Origin: Planctomycetota bacterium
GTDB lineage: Bacteria > Planctomycetota > MHYJ01 > WSZJ01
Direction of reading: 5' to 3'
NCBI GenBank assembly: GCA_009773755.1
Contig: WSZJ01000019.1
Location: 1-33,948 of the forward strand
DNA: 33,948 nucleotides
Under the pieces are notes generated by a model. It had not been told where the DNA came from and did not search any database. It saw only the letters and a list, made by a program, of their open reading frames with translations. The stretch's first letter is position 1. Each line of letters begins with the position of its first letter. Shown here in pieces: positions 1 to 8,854 of the stretch. The position numbers and the translations under genes are program-made.

Positions 1-378
1 CGCGAAGCCGAGCGGGAAAAGCGCGCCGAGAATCGCGGCGGCCTGGGCGAGCTGCGAGCCGTATTTTCCGACGAGGACGTCCTGCTCCGTCTGAGGACAC
101 GCGAGCAGCAGCTCGAGGGTTCCCCTCTCGCGCTCCACCGGGATGTCGACCGCGACAATCGCCGGAACCACGAAAAGCGCCAGCGCCATCTCGCAGTACC
201 AGAACACAGGGAACAGCGCCGCGAACGCAGCTTCGACCTGCGACGCTTCCCTTCCCCACGGCACGCTCAGCGCCGCGATGCCGAGGGTCGCCGCGAACAG
301 GACGGCGCGGGTCACGGTCGTGCGCGGCGCCTGGCCGAGGCGCGTGAGCTCGTGGCGCAGGAGGACGAGGCGCGTCAT
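1..378 (-). CDS. ABC-2 type permease, partial (fourth in tandem)
   Basis: This is the N-terminal part of a membrane permease; its C-terminus lies beyond the left edge. The ATG at 378 overlaps the stop of the preceding permease gene by four bases (ATGA), which implies translational coupling. The visible part starts MTRLVLLRHELTRLG, then a first membrane segment, then ALFVVPAIVAVDIPVERERG followed by TLELLLACPQTEQDVLVGK. This is the same order and wording as in the three upstream permeases, including the E-R-E-x-G-T-L-E-L-L signature of ABC-2 membrane domains. It is the fourth copy in one operon that has a single ATPase gene (6066-6992), so it probably pairs with that ATPase. The substrate is unknown. 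Family assignment is firm; the length and any second half cannot be seen. Confidence 0.85.
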   Translation of the reverse strand, partial: MTRLVLLRHELTRLGQAPRTTVTRAVLFAATLGIAALSVPWGREASQVEAAFAALFPVFWYCEMALALFVVPAIVAVDIPVERERGTLELLLACPQTEQDVLVGKYGSQLAQAAAILGALFPLGFA

Positions 379-2240
379 CGGCGCACCTTGCGTTCGAGGG
401 ACATCACCGCCACGGCGGGCGCCAGGACTGCCGCCGCGAGCGTAACGATCATGAAGACCGCCAGATGCTCCATCCCCTGGTCGACCGAATGACGCTGCGT
501 CAGCCAGACGACCTCCGCCAGCGCGCCGAACGGATTGGTCGAGAGCGCTCCCAATTCCCGCCAGCCGGGCGAGAGAACTGCCGGAAGAGTCCAGAACACG
601 CCGACAACGACCGCCGTCAACGCGAAGGCAAGCCGGGGGCGCTTCGATGCCCCCGATATCGCGACGGAGATTCCCAGAACGGCCAGCGGCGCGGCGATGA
701 GGATGGCCGCGGCGCCCGCCATGGGCGCGCCGTGGAACAGGATGACAACGGCGAGGTGAAGAGCGATGGGGAGCGCCAGGGGCCGGAACCAGTGGAGCGC
801 CGCGAGCATTTTGCCGTTGACGATGCGCGCTGCCGGGTAACCGGTCGAAAGCAACACGGGGAGCGTCCCGTTTTCCCTGTCCGGAGCGAGCGTCGCGGAG
901 CCGACGGTTGCGGCCAGGATGCAAAGGAGAGCGAGTTCGATGTGCATCGGGACGTGGTCGCTGGACTGGGTCCATCCCGTCAGGATTCCCGCGATGGCTG
1001 CCGGCCACACGACGAGCGCCGAAAGGTCCCGTAGAAGTATCAGAGCGGGGTACCGGTCCCACGACGTCTCCATCCAGAACACCGGGTCCCTCCCTACCGG
1101 CAGGAACGGATTCACCTGCGCCGCGCTTCTTTCCTCCGCGCGCGGATGCACCCGGAACCAGTCCTGCGACACGAGTGCGACCGGGGTGATTCCCCGCGAC
1201 CGCTGTTCTTTCTGCTCCCGCTCTCTCCTCAGCCGCCGCCGCTCCGCCGCCGCGTCCGCCGCATCCTTCTCAGCGCGCGGCACCGCGCGGACGCCCGACA
1301 CGAGGATCTCGGAGTCCGCCCTGCGAAACGCGCCGACGAGCGCCGCGCCGCAGCCCAGCGCCAGCACGGTCCACGAGAGCAAGACGTCCCCCCAGGGAAG
1401 CCGGTTGCTGCCCAGCGTGTCCTCGAAGGAGGCTGTCCACGGGCACAGGACGTGAATGACGGACCGCACGCTCGCGATGCTCCCCATCCGCCATGTGCGA
1501 GGCGGGTCCATCGCGAGTACCAGGCCGAGGAAGAATGCGCCGGCGGCGAAGAACAGAAGGCAGCCCCTCGGGAATCGGTGAATGGCCTTCCAACGGAAGC
1601 ACATGGCGAGCACGACGAAAACGGCGTAAGCAGCGACAAGCGGCATCGCGTCGGTCACGAATCCAGCCACGAACCACGAGCCGATGTACGAGAGCGCCAC
1701 GATCGCCAGCTCGAGGAGAAGCGCCGCCATCGTCGCCGTCATAGCGCCCCGGAACGTCATCGAGCATCGAAGCGCGAGACACGACGCAAACGCCGCCGTC
1801 ATCAGGATGTGCCCGCATGACATGGCCGCGCGCCCGATCGGTACGCCGCCCAGCAGCGAGCTCGCGAACGCCACCGGGAATCCCGCCGCGAGCACCGCCA
1901 CGACCAGCATCGCGTGCGAAACGAGCTTCCCGAGAACAATCCCCCCTTCCGGCTCAGGGCACGACACCAGCAATTCCAGCGTCCCCGCTTCCCGCTCCGC
2001 CGGGATCGCCGGTGCGACCAGCGCAGGCACGACGAGCATCGCGAGCACCATCTCCGTCACGAAGAAGACCTTGAATATGGCAGTGCTTCCCTGATAAAGC
2101 TCCTGCAGCCCGGAATTCCACGGCCAGATCAGGGCGGCGAGACCGAGGAGCGCGCCGACGAACATGAAGCGCACGCCGTACGTCCGCGGGAAGCGGGCGA
2201 GGCGCGCGAGCTCGTGGGAGACGAAGATACCGCGAGTCAT
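375..2240 (-). CDS. ABC-2 type permease with duplicated halves (third in tandem)
   Basis: A 621-residue polytopic membrane protein. The first half begins MTRGIFVSHELARLARFPRT, then a membrane helix, then FVVPALVAPAIPAEREAG and TLELLVSCPEPEGGIVLGK. The second half begins near NPFLPVGRDPVFWMETSW and carries a second signature, LAPDRENGTLPVLLSTGYP followed by ARIVNGK. Both parts therefore contain one ABC-2 permease module, giving roughly a dozen hydrophobic segments. A charged segment rich in Arg and Glu joins the halves. The ATG at 2240 overlaps the stop of the upstream permease (ATGA), and its own stop overlaps the next permease. It ends in SLERKVRR, almost the same tail as its upstream paralogue (LLEKQVRR). 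It probably forms the membrane channel for the ATPase at 6066-6992. The substrate cannot be inferred. Confidence 0.88.
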   Translation of the reverse strand: MTRGIFVSHELARLARFPRTYGVRFMFVGALLGLAALIWPWNSGLQELYQGSTAIFKVFFVTEMVLAMLVVPALVAPAIPAEREAGTLELLVSCPEPEGGIVLGKLVSHAMLVVAVLAAGFPVAFASSLLGGVPIGRAAMSCGHILMTAAFASCLALRCSMTFRGAMTATMAALLLELAIVALSYIGSWFVAGFVTDAMPLVAAYAVFVVLAMCFRWKAIHRFPRGCLLFFAAGAFFLGLVLAMDPPRTWRMGSIASVRSVIHVLCPWTASFEDTLGSNRLPWGDVLLSWTVLALGCGAALVGAFRRADSEILVSGVRAVPRAEKDAADAAAERRRLRREREQKEQRSRGITPVALVSQDWFRVHPRAEERSAAQVNPFLPVGRDPVFWMETSWDRYPALILLRDLSALVVWPAAIAGILTGWTQSSDHVPMHIELALLCILAATVGSATLAPDRENGTLPVLLSTGYPAARIVNGKMLAALHWFRPLALPIALHLAVVILFHGAPMAGAAAILIAAPLAVLGISVAISGASKRPRLAFALTAVVVGVFWTLPAVLSPGWRELGALSTNPFGALAEVVWLTQRHSVDQGMEHLAVFMIVTLAAAVLAPAVAVMSLERKVRR

Positions 2241-4114
2241 CGGCGCACCTGCTTTTCAAGCAGGAGCGAAGCGGCGACCGGCGGAAGAACGGCGCAGGCG
2301 AGCGTGGCGCCGGCGAAGAGCAGAAGCGGGTCGAGAACGTAATGCCCGAACTGTTGGATTCGCGGCCAGCGCAGGTGTTCCAGCACTGTGAAGGGACTCA
2401 GGGCCTGCAACGGCAGTGCTTCCGGCCACTGGCTCGCGACGATTCCGGGGACGAACCAGAGCGTGATGAGGGCGCCGACCGCCGCGGCGAAGGCGAGGCG
2501 GGGCTGGCGCGTGCAGGCGGAGGTTCCGATGGCGAGTCCCATGGAGGCGAGCGCCGTGGCGGCGACCACGAAGGCGATCCCGGCGCCGCGGGGGCCGATG
2601 CTCAGGATGATGGCGGCGAGCTGAAGCGCTACGGGAATGAAGACCGGCAGGCACCAGCGAAGGGCCGCCCGGGCTTTGCCGGTGACGATGCGGAGGGCCG
2701 GATATCCCGTGGAGAGAAGCACCGGAAGCGTCCCGTCAGCGCGTTCTTTCGACAGGGTGGCCGAGCCGGCGGCGAGGGCGACGATCGTGACCATGACGAC
2801 CGAGAGCTGCACATCCAGACGCTCTTCGCGGTCGTCGCGCCCGGCGGCTTCGAGGACGATCGCGCCGAGAGCCACCAGCCAGGCGCCGACGGAAGCCGCC
2901 GTGCGGAGACGGTTCAGCCCCGGCTGTCGCGGCCAGGACGTCTCCATCCAGTACACCGGGTCGCGGCCGACCGGAAGGAAGGGGTTGGTCTTCGTCGGGT
3001 TCGTGATATCCGCGCGCGGGTGGAGCACCAGCTTGACCGCGCCGCGGTCGGGCTCGATCCCCCGCGCCTCATCCTCGCGGCGTTGCCGTTCGCGCCAGAA
3101 GGACGTGAAGTGCTCGACGCGCCACTGGCGATCAGCCTCGGCGGCACGCGTTCCCATGAGCAGGGAATCCGAAGTGCCGCGGCGCGCCGTGCCGGCGAGA
3201 ACGGCGATGCATGCGGCGGCATGGACGATCCAGACCAGGGCGACGGTGGTCCCCTTCAGGGGCAGGCTGCCGAGCGCGTCCTGGGTGTAGGCAAACCAGG
3301 GGCAGCCCGCCTGAAGAACCCAGTCCCAGCCTCTGGAGTGGCGATGAGAATTGATGCCGAAAGCAAAGGCCGCTGCCACGAGGATCACGATCGCCACAAA
3401 GATGCACCCCTTCGGCAACTCGTCCGTCCATTTCCAGCGGAGCCAGAGAAAAAAGCCGATCCCCGTGGCGAGGACGCCGACGGGAAAAGCCGACCCCGTC
3501 GCGAGGACGATTCCGATCGCGCCGAAGATGGCGAAGCTTACGAACACGATCGCCACGTGAGTCCCCACCGCCGCCGCGGTTGCCGCGACGGCGCTTCCCC
3601 ACTTCAGCGAACACCTTACCGCGATGCACGCCGCAAAGGTGGCGGTCATGACGATATGAACGCACGCGGAAGCGGCGCGTTCGAGCGGAACGCCGCCGAG
3701 TAAGACGCTCGCGAACGCGAAGGGGAATCCTGCGGCCAGGACGGCGATGACGAGGATCGCGTGCGACGCGAGCTTTCCCAGCACGAGGCGTCCTTCGGGT
3801 TCCGGGCACGTCACCAGCAGGTCGAGGGTTCCCGCTTCACGCTCCGCCGGGATCGCCGGGGCGACGAGGGCGGGGACGACGAAGATGGCGAGGAGCATTT
3901 CGGCCTGGAAGAACACTTTGAAGATCTCCGAGCTGCTGCTCAGCATTTCCTGCTTTCCGGCGGCGTTCCAGGGCCAGATCACCGCGGCGAACGCGAGGAG
4001 GACGGCGACGAAGAGCATGCGGACGAGGTGGGGGCGGGGGGCCCGCGCGAGGCGCGCGAGCTCGAAGGCGAGGTGGGGGCCGCGGATGGCGAGGGACGAG
4101 GGTTCGCGGATCAT
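2237..4114 (-). CDS. ABC-2 type permease with duplicated halves (second in tandem)
   Basis: A 625-residue polytopic membrane protein, the closest paralogue of the permease at 375-2240. The frame is open far upstream, but the start is placed at the ATG at 4114 (MIREPSSLAIRGPHLAFELA), because it overlaps the stop of the preceding gene (ATGA) and because the residues upstream of it are low-complexity Arg-rich antisense-like sequence. The first module carries FVVPALVAPAIPAEREAG and TLDLLVTCPEPEGRLVLGK. The second carries NPFLPVGRDPVYWMETSW, then LSKERADGTLPVLLSTGYP and ALRIVTGK. The internal duplication and the shared motif NPFLPVGRDPV show that the two neighbours arose by tandem gene duplication after the halves were already fused. 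It likely acts in the cytoplasmic membrane with the ATPase of this operon. Confidence 0.87.
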   Translation of the reverse strand: MIREPSSLAIRGPHLAFELARLARAPRPHLVRMLFVAVLLAFAAVIWPWNAAGKQEMLSSSSEIFKVFFQAEMLLAIFVVPALVAPAIPAEREAGTLDLLVTCPEPEGRLVLGKLASHAILVIAVLAAGFPFAFASVLLGGVPLERAASACVHIVMTATFAACIAVRCSLKWGSAVAATAAAVGTHVAIVFVSFAIFGAIGIVLATGSAFPVGVLATGIGFFLWLRWKWTDELPKGCIFVAIVILVAAAFAFGINSHRHSRGWDWVLQAGCPWFAYTQDALGSLPLKGTTVALVWIVHAAACIAVLAGTARRGTSDSLLMGTRAAEADRQWRVEHFTSFWRERQRREDEARGIEPDRGAVKLVLHPRADITNPTKTNPFLPVGRDPVYWMETSWPRQPGLNRLRTAASVGAWLVALGAIVLEAAGRDDREERLDVQLSVVMVTIVALAAGSATLSKERADGTLPVLLSTGYPALRIVTGKARAALRWCLPVFIPVALQLAAIILSIGPRGAGIAFVVAATALASMGLAIGTSACTRQPRLAFAAAVGALITLWFVPGIVASQWPEALPLQALSPFTVLEHLRWPRIQQFGHYVLDPLLLFAGATLACAVLPPVAASLLLEKQVRR

Positions 4115-6054
4115 GAGCGGGACTCGCGCTCGACTCCCGTGATGGCCACGGCGAAAGCGACGACGGCGACGATCGATTCTCCGATCAGCCACAGCGGGGC
4201 CGCGGGCGTCGTCGAGTCGATCCAGTAGGAGCTCTCTCTCATGGACATGAAGAGCATTCCGACGGGGGACACCCAGGTCAGGTGCCACCCGGCGTCGTCG
4301 AGCAGGCTGAGGAAGAAGGGGCCGGCCCAGAGGACGAGGCCTGTGATGAAGGTGACGGCGACGGCCGCGCGGGAGTCGGCAATCAGCGACGACACGGCGA
4401 CGGAGACGCAGGCGAGTGTCGCGAGGGAGATGGCGATGATGGCAAAGGCGAGGAACCCCTCCTTCGGACGGAACAGGACGCAGAGGCCGATCCGCAGGAG
4501 AACCAGAACGAGCGGAGCGCGCAGGTGCCAGGCGACCGAGAGAATTTTCCCCACGATGATGCTGGACGCCGGATAACCGCAACTCAGGAGGATTGCCAGG
4601 TTTCCGGACTCGCGCTCCTTCGACATGACGGAGGCGCAGGTAGGCGCCACGATGAGACCGAGGAACGCCAGGTCGAACACGAGGGAAATGTGAAACCCGC
4701 GGTCGAGGCGGCCCTCGAAGATCTCCATGATGGTGGGAAGCGTCAGGAGGCCGCAGATCGCGACGCCGATCCCGATCAGACAACCGGACACCGGGTTCTT
4801 GAGGATCTTGACATCCTTCCAGAGCACCGGGTTATCCCAGACAGGCAGAGCTGAAGCGGCCTTCCTGCGGTATTTCCGAAGAACTGCGTCATCGTTTGCA
4901 ATGGCGGCCATCGGGACCATGGGTGTCCAAGTCCGTGGAGGAGGAGGCCCGTGCAGCGCGGCGTCCGGCGACGTGACACCGCTGTCGAAGAATCGGACAT
5001 TGGAGACGGCGGGCGCCGGCCGCGGCGCGGGCAGGCGGGCGGGCAGGCCCTTCGACTCGCTCAGGGCAGGGCGGGCAGGCGGGCGGGAGACGGGCGCTTC
5101 AGCCGCGCGCCCTTCAGGTCCGAGTTCGAATCCGTTCTTCCTTACCAGCCGGCGAAGCACGTAGAGAGCGAAGGCGCAGAAGACCAGGTGGGAGCCCCAG
5201 GCGACGAATCGTGTCCCGGTCGAAAGCGGGTGCTCGAAGGCAAGGTCGGAAAGCGACGCTCCCCAGGGACAGAGAATGGCCATCGTCCGGTCGACAATGG
5301 GCGTTGGCACCGCGCTTCCGCCAAAGCCCGAAGAGACCTGAAACCAGCCCGTGAGCCCGGCGAGCCCCAACAGGACGGCGCCAACGGACCCGGCTACCCG
5401 GATCCGGGCGAAGATGCCGAACAGCGTCGCCAGGGCTCCGACAAAGAAGAAGCCGACCATCCACGACTGGTCGCGCGTCCCTGAGTAGAGGAGGGAAAGA
5501 CTGACGAAGGTGACGACGGCGCCCACCCCCGTCGTGCCGATCAGCCACATGAAGGCCGCCGAGCTCGCTTCGACAACCGTGCGGGAGGACACGGACGCGG
5601 CCAGGGAGACCGTGACGGAATACGCTCCCATCAGAACTGCGTGCGCTACGGCCATTGCACCCAGTTTCAATGGCGCGCCGCCGACGACCATCGCGCCCAC
5701 CGCGAATGGAGCCCCCGCAAACAGGAGCGAGAGGGCCCACACCGCATGCGACATCCCGCGGCCGAACACGAGGTCCGTGTCCGACTGCGGGCAGGCCGAC
5801 AGGATGTCCAGCGTCCCTTTCTCGCGCTCTCCCGCGATCGCCGGCGCCACGAAAGCCGGGATGAAGATCGCCGCGGCGATCAACTCGCACCACACGAACG
5901 CCAGCATCATCGCCCGGCCCGCCTTCGTCGAAACCTGGAGCCCGTCCCACGGCCACGCGAATGCCGTGAAGACCACCAGCAGCCCCACGAACCCGATGCG
6001 GACCCCGTGTGCGCGCCGTCCCCGCGACATGCGGAAGAGATCCCCCCGCAGCAT
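4111..6054 (-). CDS. ABC-2 type permease with duplicated halves (first in tandem)
   Basis: A 647-residue polytopic membrane protein. I chose the ATG at 6054 (MLRGDLFRMSRGRRAHGVRI), 11 bases after the stop of the ATPase gene and preceded by GGCGGGA; the open frame further upstream is an antisense-like extension. The first module carries FIPAFVAPAIAGEREKG and TLDILSACPQSDTDLVFGR. The second begins NPVLWKDVKILKNP and carries MSKERESGNLAILLSCGYP with SSIIVGKILS. The two modules are joined by a Pro/Ala/Arg-rich linker near 5000-5110 that contains a copy of a short chromosomal repeat read as PALSESKG. It diverges more from the next two permeases than they do from each other. It is the permease next to the ATPase, so it is the most obvious partner. 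The substrate is unknown. Confidence 0.87.
   Translation of the reverse strand: MLRGDLFRMSRGRRAHGVRIGFVGLLVVFTAFAWPWDGLQVSTKAGRAMMLAFVWCELIAAAIFIPAFVAPAIAGEREKGTLDILSACPQSDTDLVFGRGMSHAVWALSLLFAGAPFAVGAMVVGGAPLKLGAMAVAHAVLMGAYSVTVSLAASVSSRTVVEASSAAFMWLIGTTGVGAVVTFVSLSLLYSGTRDQSWMVGFFFVGALATLFGIFARIRVAGSVGAVLLGLAGLTGWFQVSSGFGGSAVPTPIVDRTMAILCPWGASLSDLAFEHPLSTGTRFVAWGSHLVFCAFALYVLRRLVRKNGFELGPEGRAAEAPVSRPPARPALSESKGLPARLPAPRPAPAVSNVRFFDSGVTSPDAALHGPPPPRTWTPMVPMAAIANDDAVLRKYRRKAASALPVWDNPVLWKDVKILKNPVSGCLIGIGVAICGLLTLPTIMEIFEGRLDRGFHISLVFDLAFLGLIVAPTCASVMSKERESGNLAILLSCGYPASSIIVGKILSVAWHLRAPLVLVLLRIGLCVLFRPKEGFLAFAIIAISLATLACVSVAVSSLIADSRAAVAVTFITGLVLWAGPFFLSLLDDAGWHLTWVSPVGMLFMSMRESSYWIDSTTPAAPLWLIGESIVAVVAFAVAITGVERESRS
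5048..5067. repeat. Short REP-like repeat inside a permease linker
   Basis: The 20 bases CCCTTCGACTCGCTCAGGGC form a shortened version of the repeat found twice at 18431-18491, and the TTCGACTCGC core recurs in the hairpin arms next to tRNA-Glu. Here it lies in the linker between the two halves of the permease at 4111-6054 and is translated as PALSESKG. A 15-base direct repeat, GGGCAGGCGGGCGGG, flanks it at 5029-5043 and 5073-5087. The 44-base offset is not a multiple of three, so a simple frame-neutral insertion with target duplication is not demonstrated; the flanks may only be low-complexity sequence. Confidence 0.6.
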
Positions 6055-6065
6055 CGTCCCGCCGA

Positions 6066-6992
6066 TCAAGTCACCTTCCCCTTCGTCAACGAGAGGAACG
6101 CTTCCTCGAGATCGGCCTGCGCCTCCCTGAACATCGTCACCTTGAGTCCCGCCTTCACCAGCGCTTCGGGGATTCCGGAAATGTCGCGGTCGGGCCTGTC
6201 GAACTCCGCGCGCAGGATCCCGTTTTCCTCCCAGACGCGCTTCACGCCCTCGATCACCCCCGCCGTGTCGAGCGCTTTCTGCGGCTCGGCGGCGACCTTG
6301 AATTCGACGACGAGGCCGGAAGCGGCCATTTTCAGCGCGTCGGAAACGGGGCCTTTGTAGACGAGGCGGCCGGCTTCGATAATGGCGATCGAGTGGCAGA
6401 GGTCGGACATCTCCCGCAGGATGTGGCTGGAAACGAGGATGGTCTTTTTCATCTTGCCGAGCTCGGAGATGAGAGCGCGGATTTCGATGCGGGCGCGGGG
6501 ATCGAGGCCGGAAGCGGGCTCGTCGAGGAGGAGGACCTCGGGGTTGTGGACCAGGACGCGGGCGAGGCCGAGGCGCTGCTGGTTGCCGCGCGACATCGTG
6601 CGGATGAGCGCGTGTTTTTTCCCGGTGAGATCGGTGAGCTGGAGGATCTCGTCGACGACCTTGTCTCGGCGGTCGGAAGCGATGCGGTACATCGCGGCGA
6701 AGAAATGAAGGTACTCCTCGACGAGCATGTCTTCGTACACGCCGAACGTGTCGGGCATGTAGCCGAGGAGGCGGCGGACTTCCATCCGGTCGTGCGACAC
6801 CGAGTGCCCGCCGATCGTCGCGTCGCCGTGCGTCGGCTGCAGCAGCGTCGCGAGCATCCGGATCGTCGTCGTCTTCCCGGCGCCATTGGGGCCGATGAAC
6901 CCGCAGATCTCGCCGCGCTCCACCGAGAAATTCAGCCCGTCCACGGCCGTCAGCGCGCCATAGCGGCGGGTCAGTCCCTTGATTTCGATCAC
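6066..6992 (-). CDS. ABC transporter ATP-binding protein (ABC-2 exporter type)
   Basis: A 308-residue ABC ATPase that would energise the adjacent permeases. Visible motifs: Walker A GPNGAGKT at residues 34-41, a signature motif MSRGNQQRL in place of the usual LSGGQ, Walker B VLLLDEP directly followed by ASGLD, and the switch histidine in SSHIL. The C-terminal 80 or so residues form the accessory domain common in CcmA/NatA-like exporter ATPases. The start is a GTG at 6992 that overlaps the stop of the preceding exported-protein gene (GTGA). It is the only ATPase for four consecutive permease genes. It is clearly related to the ATPase at 20082-21005: both share PNGAGKTTT, GYMPD, DEPA-GLDPRARIE and SSHIL. 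The general function is certain; the transported substrate is not. Confidence 0.95.
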   Translation of the reverse strand: MIEIKGLTRRYGALTAVDGLNFSVERGEICGFIGPNGAGKTTTIRMLATLLQPTHGDATIGGHSVSHDRMEVRRLLGYMPDTFGVYEDMLVEEYLHFFAAMYRIASDRRDKVVDEILQLTDLTGKKHALIRTMSRGNQQRLGLARVLVHNPEVLLLDEPASGLDPRARIEIRALISELGKMKKTILVSSHILREMSDLCHSIAIIEAGRLVYKGPVSDALKMAASGLVVEFKVAAEPQKALDTAGVIEGVKRVWEENGILRAEFDRPDRDISGIPEALVKAGLKVTMFREAQADLEEAFLSLTKGKVT

Positions 6993-8854
6993 GGGGCCTT
7001 CTCCAGATGGAATCGCACGAGAAACAGGGCGCGGGCGGGCGGGTCTTCACCGATGACTGGAGAAGCAGCGGGGCGTTCGATCCAGCCGCTCAGGATCGGG
7101 TGCTCCGCGGTCCCCGGGGCCCGCCTGAGGAGACCGGTGTCGGAGGTATCCACGTCTTGCCGGAACCAGGCCATGGCCGCGAACTCAAAACTCTGCGCGT
7201 CGAAGAATTGTTCAGGACCTTTCTGAAGCGGTACGGTCACGCCGGGAATCAGATCGCCGAGATCCCGTGAATCCGCGCCGGCTTCGAGACGGCAGCGCCG
7301 CAGGATCGCCGGCGCCTGCACGACGAGCCGGCCGCCCTCCCGCCGCACCGAGAACGAGCCCGGCGGAAGGTCCGACGTCGCGGCGATCGCGTAGGGATCC
7401 CAGCCGTGCACCGGCAACAGCCGGGCGGTCGGGCGCGTCCCCCATGCGATTTCAGGGAGAACAGGCTCAGGCTCGCCCCTTCGCGAATGCTCGCGCTCGG
7501 GCCGGAGCGCCGGCCAGAGTCGCGCTTCCGTCGTGCCCGTCGAAATCTCCTGGTCGCCCGAGAGCGGCGCCACGACGAGGTAGATCGCATTCTCGCGGAT
7601 CGCGTCCGGGAAGACGTCGATCGTCCCCACCGCCACGATGTGCGAGTCCCGCGCCCGCGTCCGCGCCGACATCCCCCACGCCGCCGCGCAGAAAGCGACG
7701 ATCGCGACCGGAAGCGTGACCCACGTCCACGCCTGCCGGCGAAGCGCCTTCAGCACGAAGTAGTCGACCGGCCCTATGACGATGAGGTACACGACGAGCA
7801 GCGCGAAGAACCACCCCAGCGCCACCGTCTTGCCGGCGAGCGCAAGCTGCCCCGCCCGCCGGATGCGTTCTCCTTCGGCGCTCTTGAACCGCTCCAGCGA
7901 CGCACGTCCTTCGCTGCGCGCCGTGCTGCTCCAGCTCCGGCGCGCCTGCTCGCCGCCGTCCGGCGGATCCGTGTCGGCGAAAGGTTTCGGGCGAAGCGGG
8001 AGCTGGACTTTCCAGAACCGCGCCAGTCCGCCCCAGTCGGCGACCGGGCGCATGAGCGGATCGAAACCCAGAAAGAGGACGTGTCCGAGCCCGGCAGTGC
8101 CCGAGGCGCCGAACGGCGCCCTGTCCGTCCCGCGATTCGCCGTGGCGTTCGCGACCGGGAACGACGCCTGGAGTCCCCCAATTCCCGTGCCGATCTCTTC
8201 CAGCGACGTCACTTCCTTCGTCCCCACAATCTCTACCGGGAGCAGGCTCCCCAGCCGCGAATCCCACGCCTCGGCGGCGCTGATCCCCGCGCACACCGCC
8301 AGCACGCCGCCGTCCAGCGTCCACCGCCGGATCGCCTCCGCCGCTTCCGGCGTCATCACCGAATTCGGAAACCGGACGAGAACCGCGTCAAACATCCCGT
8401 ACGCGTCCGAAAAGTCCGGAAGCTCCCCCGCGCCGGCAAGGACGCTCTTCCAGAGTTCGTGCTCAGGGAGGCCGAGAGGGGCGTCGGCGATATTAAGGAA
8501 GAGGCGTTCGCCGCCGCTTGCCGGGAGCAACCGGATGTCGACCGGCTTCCCAAACTCGCTTCCGTTCTTCGTCACCGTGAATTTCATGACGTACTTCGCG
8601 CGCACCGGCATCCAGTAGCCGTGCTTGCTTCCTGCGGGGACCACGACGTCGCGGACGGCGTCGGCGCCGTCTCCGTTGATCCGGAGCTGGAAGCGCGTCT
8701 CGGCGTCCGGGTTGTTGATCTCGATGCGGACCGCCGTCCACATTCCTTCCCGCGCAACGCCGCCGAACGCGGCGTGGTGGGACACTGTCGGCTCCGCGGT
8801 CGCCGCGACCGTTGCGAACAGGAACACCGCGAAGAGGAGCAGCCGCGATTTCAC
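6989..8854 (-). CDS. Exported membrane-anchored protein of the exporter operon
   Basis: A 621-residue protein without a named family that I recognise. The start is a GTG at 8854 overlapping the stop of the BatA-like gene (GTGA); it gives KSRLLLFAVFLFATVAATA, a typical signal peptide. Residues 25-110 look like a beta-rich extracytoplasmic domain. Around 150-265 the pattern (FDAVLVRFPNS, then a helix and DGGVLAVCAG, later GLGHVLFLGFDP) resembles a class I glutamine amidotransferase-like fold without a visible catalytic triad. Two membrane helices follow at about 344-366 and 376-395, with IGPVDYF in the first. A C-terminal domain of about 200 residues follows. The same layout, including a GP-[VA]-[DN] motif at the end of the first C-terminal helix, occurs in the protein at 21005-22843, which also directly precedes an ABC ATPase. 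It may be an auxiliary subunit comparable in position to GldG; that role is inference. Confidence 0.75.
   Translation of the reverse strand: MKSRLLLFAVFLFATVAATAEPTVSHHAAFGGVAREGMWTAVRIEINNPDAETRFQLRINGDGADAVRDVVVPAGSKHGYWMPVRAKYVMKFTVTKNGSEFGKPVDIRLLPASGGERLFLNIADAPLGLPEHELWKSVLAGAGELPDFSDAYGMFDAVLVRFPNSVMTPEAAEAIRRWTLDGGVLAVCAGISAAEAWDSRLGSLLPVEIVGTKEVTSLEEIGTGIGGLQASFPVANATANRGTDRAPFGASGTAGLGHVLFLGFDPLMRPVADWGGLARFWKVQLPLRPKPFADTDPPDGGEQARRSWSSTARSEGRASLERFKSAEGERIRRAGQLALAGKTVALGWFFALLVVYLIVIGPVDYFVLKALRRQAWTWVTLPVAIVAFCAAAWGMSARTRARDSHIVAVGTIDVFPDAIRENAIYLVVAPLSGDQEISTGTTEARLWPALRPEREHSRRGEPEPVLPEIAWGTRPTARLLPVHGWDPYAIAATSDLPPGSFSVRREGGRLVVQAPAILRRCRLEAGADSRDLGDLIPGVTVPLQKGPEQFFDAQSFEFAAMAWFRQDVDTSDTGLLRRAPGTAEHPILSGWIERPAASPVIGEDPPARALFLVRFHLEKAP

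Noticed and set aside
2342..3703. Long plus-strand open frame of 453 codons opposite a permease
   Set aside because: It is Arg/Asp/Gly-rich, has no domain, and lies antisense to a permease with clear ABC-2 signatures; typical of GC-rich antisense frames.
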